NCBI RefSeq assembly: GCF_014279775.1
Contig: NZ_CP047961.1
Location: 2,108,001 to 2,172,000, forward strand
Origin: Synechococcus sp. PROS-9-1
Lineage (GTDB): Bacteria; Cyanobacteriota; Cyanobacteriia; PCC-6307; Cyanobiaceae
Direction: 5' to 3'
DNA length: 64,000 nucleotides
This document shows, one piece after another, positions 60,773 to 64,000 of the stretch (positions within the stretch are counted from its first letter, which is position 1; each line of letters opens with the position of its first letter). The notes beneath the pieces were generated by a model. It was not told the DNA's origin and searched no databases. It saw only the letters and a list, made by a program, of their open reading frames with translations. The position numbers and the translations under genes were made by a program.

Positions 60773-61219
60773 ATGACAACGTCCCAGTGGCTAAACCTGT
60801 CCGACCTCGGTCGCAGATTTGGGCTTTCTGCCAGACATTGCGGCCACGCTCTCGACCATCAAGGCTGGCGCGACGGCAACGGAGATCCAACGCCAGCTGC
60901 GATCGCAGCCGGTGCAGGCCAGCGCCACAACAGCCATCACCACAGACACTCAAACCGCTGGAACGTGGACATTTGCGCCGCCGTGCTCTCCACCCACAGC
61001 CAGCGCCCCATCAATCGCAGTGAACAGGTTTCACAGTGGGTGACATTGCTCGAGGCCATGGAAGAAGGGTCGGCCTCGGTCTCCACGAGCACCGATCAAA
61101 TGGCCGAAGATCTGCCCTTTGATCTGATCAAAGACGTGAACCATCAGCTGAGTCATCGAGGCTGTCGCTATCAGGTCCAACGTCTCCAGGAGAAACAGCC
61201 TTTAGTCAGCCCAACCTGA
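60773..61219 (+). CDS. hypothetical protein
   Basis: 148 residues from ATG 60773. The N-terminal WLNLSDLGRRFGLSARHCGHALDHQGWRDGNGDPTPAAIAAG looks like a small winged-helix or HTH module. A His-rich segment (QRHNSHHHRHSNRWNV) follows, and the C-terminus is helical and acidic. The gene overlaps the convergent DUF1269 gene by 14 bp. It could be a DNA-binding protein; no family match is claimed. Confidence 0.6.
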   Translation: MTTSQWLNLSDLGRRFGLSARHCGHALDHQGWRDGNGDPTPAAIAAGAGQRHNSHHHRHSNRWNVDICAAVLSTHSQRPINRSEQVSQWVTLLEAMEEGSASVSTSTDQMAEDLPFDLIKDVNHQLSHRGCRYQVQRLQEKQPLVSPT

Positions 61220-61727
61220 GACCTTCCGCCTGGCGTCGTGCCTTTTCGAGTTGCTCTTTCAGTAGGTCTTCATCGGTATGGCTGAGGTTGGTGTGAATCA
61301 ACCGGGCATGAGGCGCATGGCGACGCAAGCGCTCGATCACGCGATCGGGCGTGGCATCCCTCACTAACAACGCCAAAGCAGCACTGCCCTTCGGCAGGGT
61401 TTCCGCGAGTTCTCTCAAAAAGTTGTCGTTGATTCCCACGTCATTGAGTGATCCCGAGGCAGCACCGGCACCGGCACCAACGGCGAGACCCAACAAAGGA
61501 TTGGCAAACAACAATCCGATCAACAATCCCCAGAAGCTCCCGCCCATCGCTCCAGCCGCCGTCATGTTGATCGCCTGACGCAAGTGCACATGGCCGTCTT
61601 CTCCATGCTCAAGCACCACCGCATCCTCAAGCGCAATCAAATGCTCTTGCTGGATGGTGACCAACTCGCGACGGACCTCCTCCGCTTCTTGAGCCTTTGG
61701 AAAGCCCACAACCACCAAATTGCTCAT
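61206..61727 (-). CDS. DUF1269 family membrane protein
   Basis: 173 residues. Typical N-terminus NLVVVGFPKAQEAEEVRRELVTIQQEHLIALEDAVVLEHGEDGHVHLRQAIN, then a Gly-rich glycine-zipper-like hydrophobic hairpin GAMGGSFWGLLIGLLFANPLLGLAVGAGAGAASGSLNDVGI (about 58-98), then GSAALALLVRDATPDRVIERLRRH. The family is widespread and of unknown function, sometimes stress-linked. Confidence 0.88.
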   Translation of the reverse strand: MSNLVVVGFPKAQEAEEVRRELVTIQQEHLIALEDAVVLEHGEDGHVHLRQAINMTAAGAMGGSFWGLLIGLLFANPLLGLAVGAGAGAASGSLNDVGINDNFLRELAETLPKGSAALALLVRDATPDRVIERLRRHAPHARLIHTNLSHTDEDLLKEQLEKARRQAEGLRLG

Positions 61728-61773
61728 ACAACCAGAGTGTTTTTAAAAGAGTAGAGATCAATCGATCTAACGA

Positions 61774-62286
61774 TCAGTCCCGTCTCCTACTGGAGCGAGG
61801 CAATGGTCGCCTGGAGGAGCCACGGGATAAAGGCTGGGTGGACGCCGCAGCTGATGGGGGCGACGAGGAGCGGGACCAGCGCTCTACACGGAAGCTTTCG
61901 TCATCAGGCCAGCTGTTGTCATCCTCGCCATAGGTGGACTGATGCTCAGGCACGGGGTCCATAACCTGCCGCCGTGAGATCGCATCGAGAGGCCGCTTGC
62001 GGCTTGATACCGCAGGCGATTCAGCTTGCAGGGACGGCTCAACAGGATCTCTCCAGCCTTCTTCTTCGTCCATCAGCCAATCGATCTTGTCGCCGACCCA
62101 GCGACCCATTCTTTCGAGATCCCTTGAAGGACGCATACCACCGGCAGAACGTCGACCAGGTCGCGTGCCAGCAACACCATCCACCAGCTGGCGACCGGTT
62201 TCAATCCACTGATCCAATCGCCGATCACCAGAGTCCTGACTGCGCTGCCCCTGACTGCGCTGCCGCGGTTGAAAACGTCCATCCAT
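61774..62286 (-). CDS. hypothetical Arg/Ser-rich protein
   Basis: 170 residues. A conserved-looking core, DRRLDQWIETGRQLVDGVAGTRPGRR then LERMGRWVGDKIDWLMDEEEGWRDP (about 20-80), lies between an Arg/Gln-rich start and a long low-complexity Ser/Arg/Asp tail ending SSRRPLPRSSRRRD. It has no membrane span. The C-terminal basic tail could bind nucleic acid or lipid, which is only inference. It is the third gene of a tight minus-strand trio with the SprT-like gene and a 31-codon ORF. Confidence 0.65.
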   Translation of the reverse strand: MDGRFQPRQRSQGQRSQDSGDRRLDQWIETGRQLVDGVAGTRPGRRSAGGMRPSRDLERMGRWVGDKIDWLMDEEEGWRDPVEPSLQAESPAVSSRKRPLDAISRRQVMDPVPEHQSTYGEDDNSWPDDESFRVERWSRSSSPPSAAASTQPLSRGSSRRPLPRSSRRRD

Positions 62287-62295
62287 CCCTTGACC

Positions 62296-62391
62296 TTAAC
62301 GACGCCGCTGCTGCAGCCAACGCTCCCTTTGCCAACCGATTAACGCGATCGACACCCCACCAGCTTCTAAGACCCAAAGAAACAAATCCAT
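62296..62391 (-). CDS. possible 31-residue single-pass membrane protein
   Basis: ATG 62391 to TAA 62296 encodes MDLFLWVLEAGGVSIALIGW followed by a strongly basic tail (QRERWLQQRRR). The ATG lies one base after the SprT-like stop and the stop is 9 bp before the next gene's ATG, so it fits exactly between two genes and is positioned for translational coupling. One hydrophobic helix plus a positive tail suggests a small inner- or thylakoid-membrane protein. Confidence 0.45.
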   Translation of the reverse strand: MDLFLWVLEAGGVSIALIGWQRERWLQQRRR

Positions 62392-62392
62392 C

Positions 62393-62941
62393 TCAATCCT
62401 GAGCGGGGGCAGATACATAGCTGAGCAGACAACTCACATCCCAGTGACCGTCATGATGCCGATCACAGCACAACCTGCAAGCCGCTTGCCTGACCCGTCG
62501 CCGATACGGAGTCCGCTGCCCACAGATGGGGCAGATGGCAATCCAACGAGGGGAACTCTGCTGAACAGGAAAACGATGGCGGATGCTCACCTTGAATCGG
62601 GTTTGTGAGGCATTAATCACCTCCATCTGAGCCCGAAAGCAAGGGCCATGACTCTCGCTCTGACCCAACACCAGATCCACCCAGGCATGAATCATTTCAT
62701 GGCAGAGGGTGCTCTCGGTGGCGCAGCGAGGCAAGGGATCCAGCAAGGGTTTTGAGAGCACAATCTCCCGTCCAAGCGGGGGAGCCACCGCCGGCCCGCG
62801 GCGATAAAAGCCTGCCGTCTTTCGCATCCGCCCATCACTCCAGCGCAAGGCAACCAGGGGTCCCGTGCCCCGCACCAGGCAGCCATCAAAGTGTTCTCGA
62901 TTGAGCCTGTGAAACAACGGCAGCAGTGGCTCGAGGGGCAT
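62393..62941 (-). CDS. SprT-like zinc metalloprotein
   Basis: 182 residues from ATG 62941 (MPLEPLLPLFHRLNREHFDG). The metallopeptidase motif HEMIHAWVDLVLGQSESHG (HExxH plus a third His) lies at about 82-100. A zinc-ribbon-like Cys set follows (CPICG at about 140 and CRLCCDRHH at about 158). This matches the SprT/Spartan fold, whose members cleave DNA-crosslinked proteins in some organisms. The frame extends to 63022, but the upstream residues are not conserved-looking. Confidence 0.88.
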   Translation of the reverse strand: MPLEPLLPLFHRLNREHFDGCLVRGTGPLVALRWSDGRMRKTAGFYRRGPAVAPPLGREIVLSKPLLDPLPRCATESTLCHEMIHAWVDLVLGQSESHGPCFRAQMEVINASQTRFKVSIRHRFPVQQSSPRWIAICPICGQRTPYRRRVRQAACRLCCDRHHDGHWDVSCLLSYVSAPAQD

Positions 62942-63039
62942 GGGGACTGCGAAAAAAGCCAAACAGGACGAAAGCCGGCCCAGTCTGCCTCGTTCCTGCA
63001 TCCAGTCAGTCAGAATCTGCACTCATTCGGATACACCCG

Positions 63040-63459
63040 ATGGAACTGGGCTTGGTTCGCGAGATCGGTAGCAAGGCTTTATTAGCCGGTGGTGGAGCGC
63101 TGCTCCTCTACTGGACATTCACGGCGGTGAAGCTCGTGCTGAGCGCCCGTGGGATCAATCCGCTAATTAAGCAGTTCTTCACGCAAGTGGCAGCGGGCAG
63201 GATCGATGCCGCTTACTTGCTCACCACCAAGAACTATCGCCAGCATGTGAACCGTCAACAGTTCATTCGCTACCTGGCGGGTTTGAAGCTGAATCGCTTC
63301 CGCAATCTCAAATCTGGTCGCCCGAGGCTGCAGGAAGGCAACATCATCCTGACCGTGAAATTGATCGCAGAAGACAAAGAGGAGATGCCTCTGGATTTCA
63401 CGTTTATCAAGACGGATGATTCCTGGAAGATCGAGCGAATCGTCGCCGTGAACAGCTGA
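63040..63459 (+). CDS. hypothetical membrane-anchored protein
   Basis: 139 residues from ATG 63040 (MELGLVREIGSKALLAGGGALLLYWTFTAVKLVL). One N-terminal membrane helix (about 12-33) is followed by a domain with INPLIKQFFTQVAAGRIDAAYLLTTKNYRQHVNRQQFIRYLAGLKL and a beta-rich end (GNIILTVKLIAEDKEEMPLDFTFIKTDDSWKIERIVA). The layout resembles NTF2-like/DUF4878-type domains. It diverges from the SprT-like gene and ends 9 bp before ligA. Confidence 0.7.
   Translation: MELGLVREIGSKALLAGGGALLLYWTFTAVKLVLSARGINPLIKQFFTQVAAGRIDAAYLLTTKNYRQHVNRQQFIRYLAGLKLNRFRNLKSGRPRLQEGNIILTVKLIAEDKEEMPLDFTFIKTDDSWKIERIVAVNS

Positions 63460-64000
<541 letters not shown>

Overview
The window is a gene-dense stretch of a marine picocyanobacterial chromosome of the Synechococcus/Cyanobium lineage. 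Supporting this are an adjacent pair of flavodiiron proteins (Flv3 with canonical metal ligands, Flv1 without), a cyanobacterial-type chorismate lyase, a second ClpB paralogue, GatB, two acyl-lipid desaturases with three His boxes, a DUF3747 secreted protein and a compact layout with many 1-4 nt overlaps and TTG/GTG starts. This assignment comes from protein families and layout, not from a search. I see no tRNA, rRNA, CRISPR array, insertion sequence, phage gene or attachment site.

Layout. 1-2.2 kb: the tail of an unknown gene, a CobC/CobD-like PLP enzyme and a secreted pentapeptide-repeat/TPR-like protein. 2.2-6.9 kb (minus): type IV pilus genes pilM-pilN-pilO-pilQ, PilM being very divergent. 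6.9-8.9 kb: pyrD and an RNase HI with an extra C-terminal domain. 8.9-9.6 kb: DUF3747 protein. 9.9-16.7 kb (minus): gloA-clpB2-secE-nusG-rplK-rplA-rplJ-rplL, with a recognisable L10 leader RNA before rplJ and terminators after rplL. 16.8-18.1 kb: eno, then a 568-bp gap. 18.7-22.7 kb (minus): argJ, two hypothetical genes and an AarF/UbiB-type kinase. 22.8-30.2 kb: coaE, a secreted protein, gatB, thiO, ndk, speA and a Coq4-family gene. 30.4-33.0 kb: alaS. 33.1-38.1 kb: a tightly coupled run encoding a membrane protein, an SNF2 helicase, a SWIM zinc-finger protein and a MEKHLA-domain protein.

38.1-45.7 kb: an Nramp-like transporter lacking the usual metal-binding residues, a small heat-shock protein, then flv3-flv1, rubrerythrin and an NADPH-dependent FMN reductase. 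This last group looks like an O2/peroxide-handling neighbourhood. A 37-bp near-perfect dyad lies just upstream of the rubrerythrin start. 46-51.4 kb: two small genes, then a PLP lyase, gcvH and gcvP. 51.5-54.1 kb: two related desaturases flanking an HTH-like gene. 54.1-58.1 kb: rplI-dnaB-mnmG. 58.1-64 kb: a PilP/GspC-like single-pass protein, a LytM peptidase, several hypothetical genes including small ORFs, chorismate lyase, a DUF1269 protein, a SprT-like metalloprotein and the start of ligA.

Points worth a second look: the rubrerythrin dyad and redox neighbourhood; co-occurrence of chorismate lyase and a Coq4 homologue (possible plastoquinone head-group chemistry); the HTH gene and TATAG-T-CTATA palindrome between desaturases; the SNF2/SWIM run; the Nramp-like protein without DPGN/MPH; and several unlisted small membrane ORFs. 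No wholly new system is obvious; most of the window is housekeeping.
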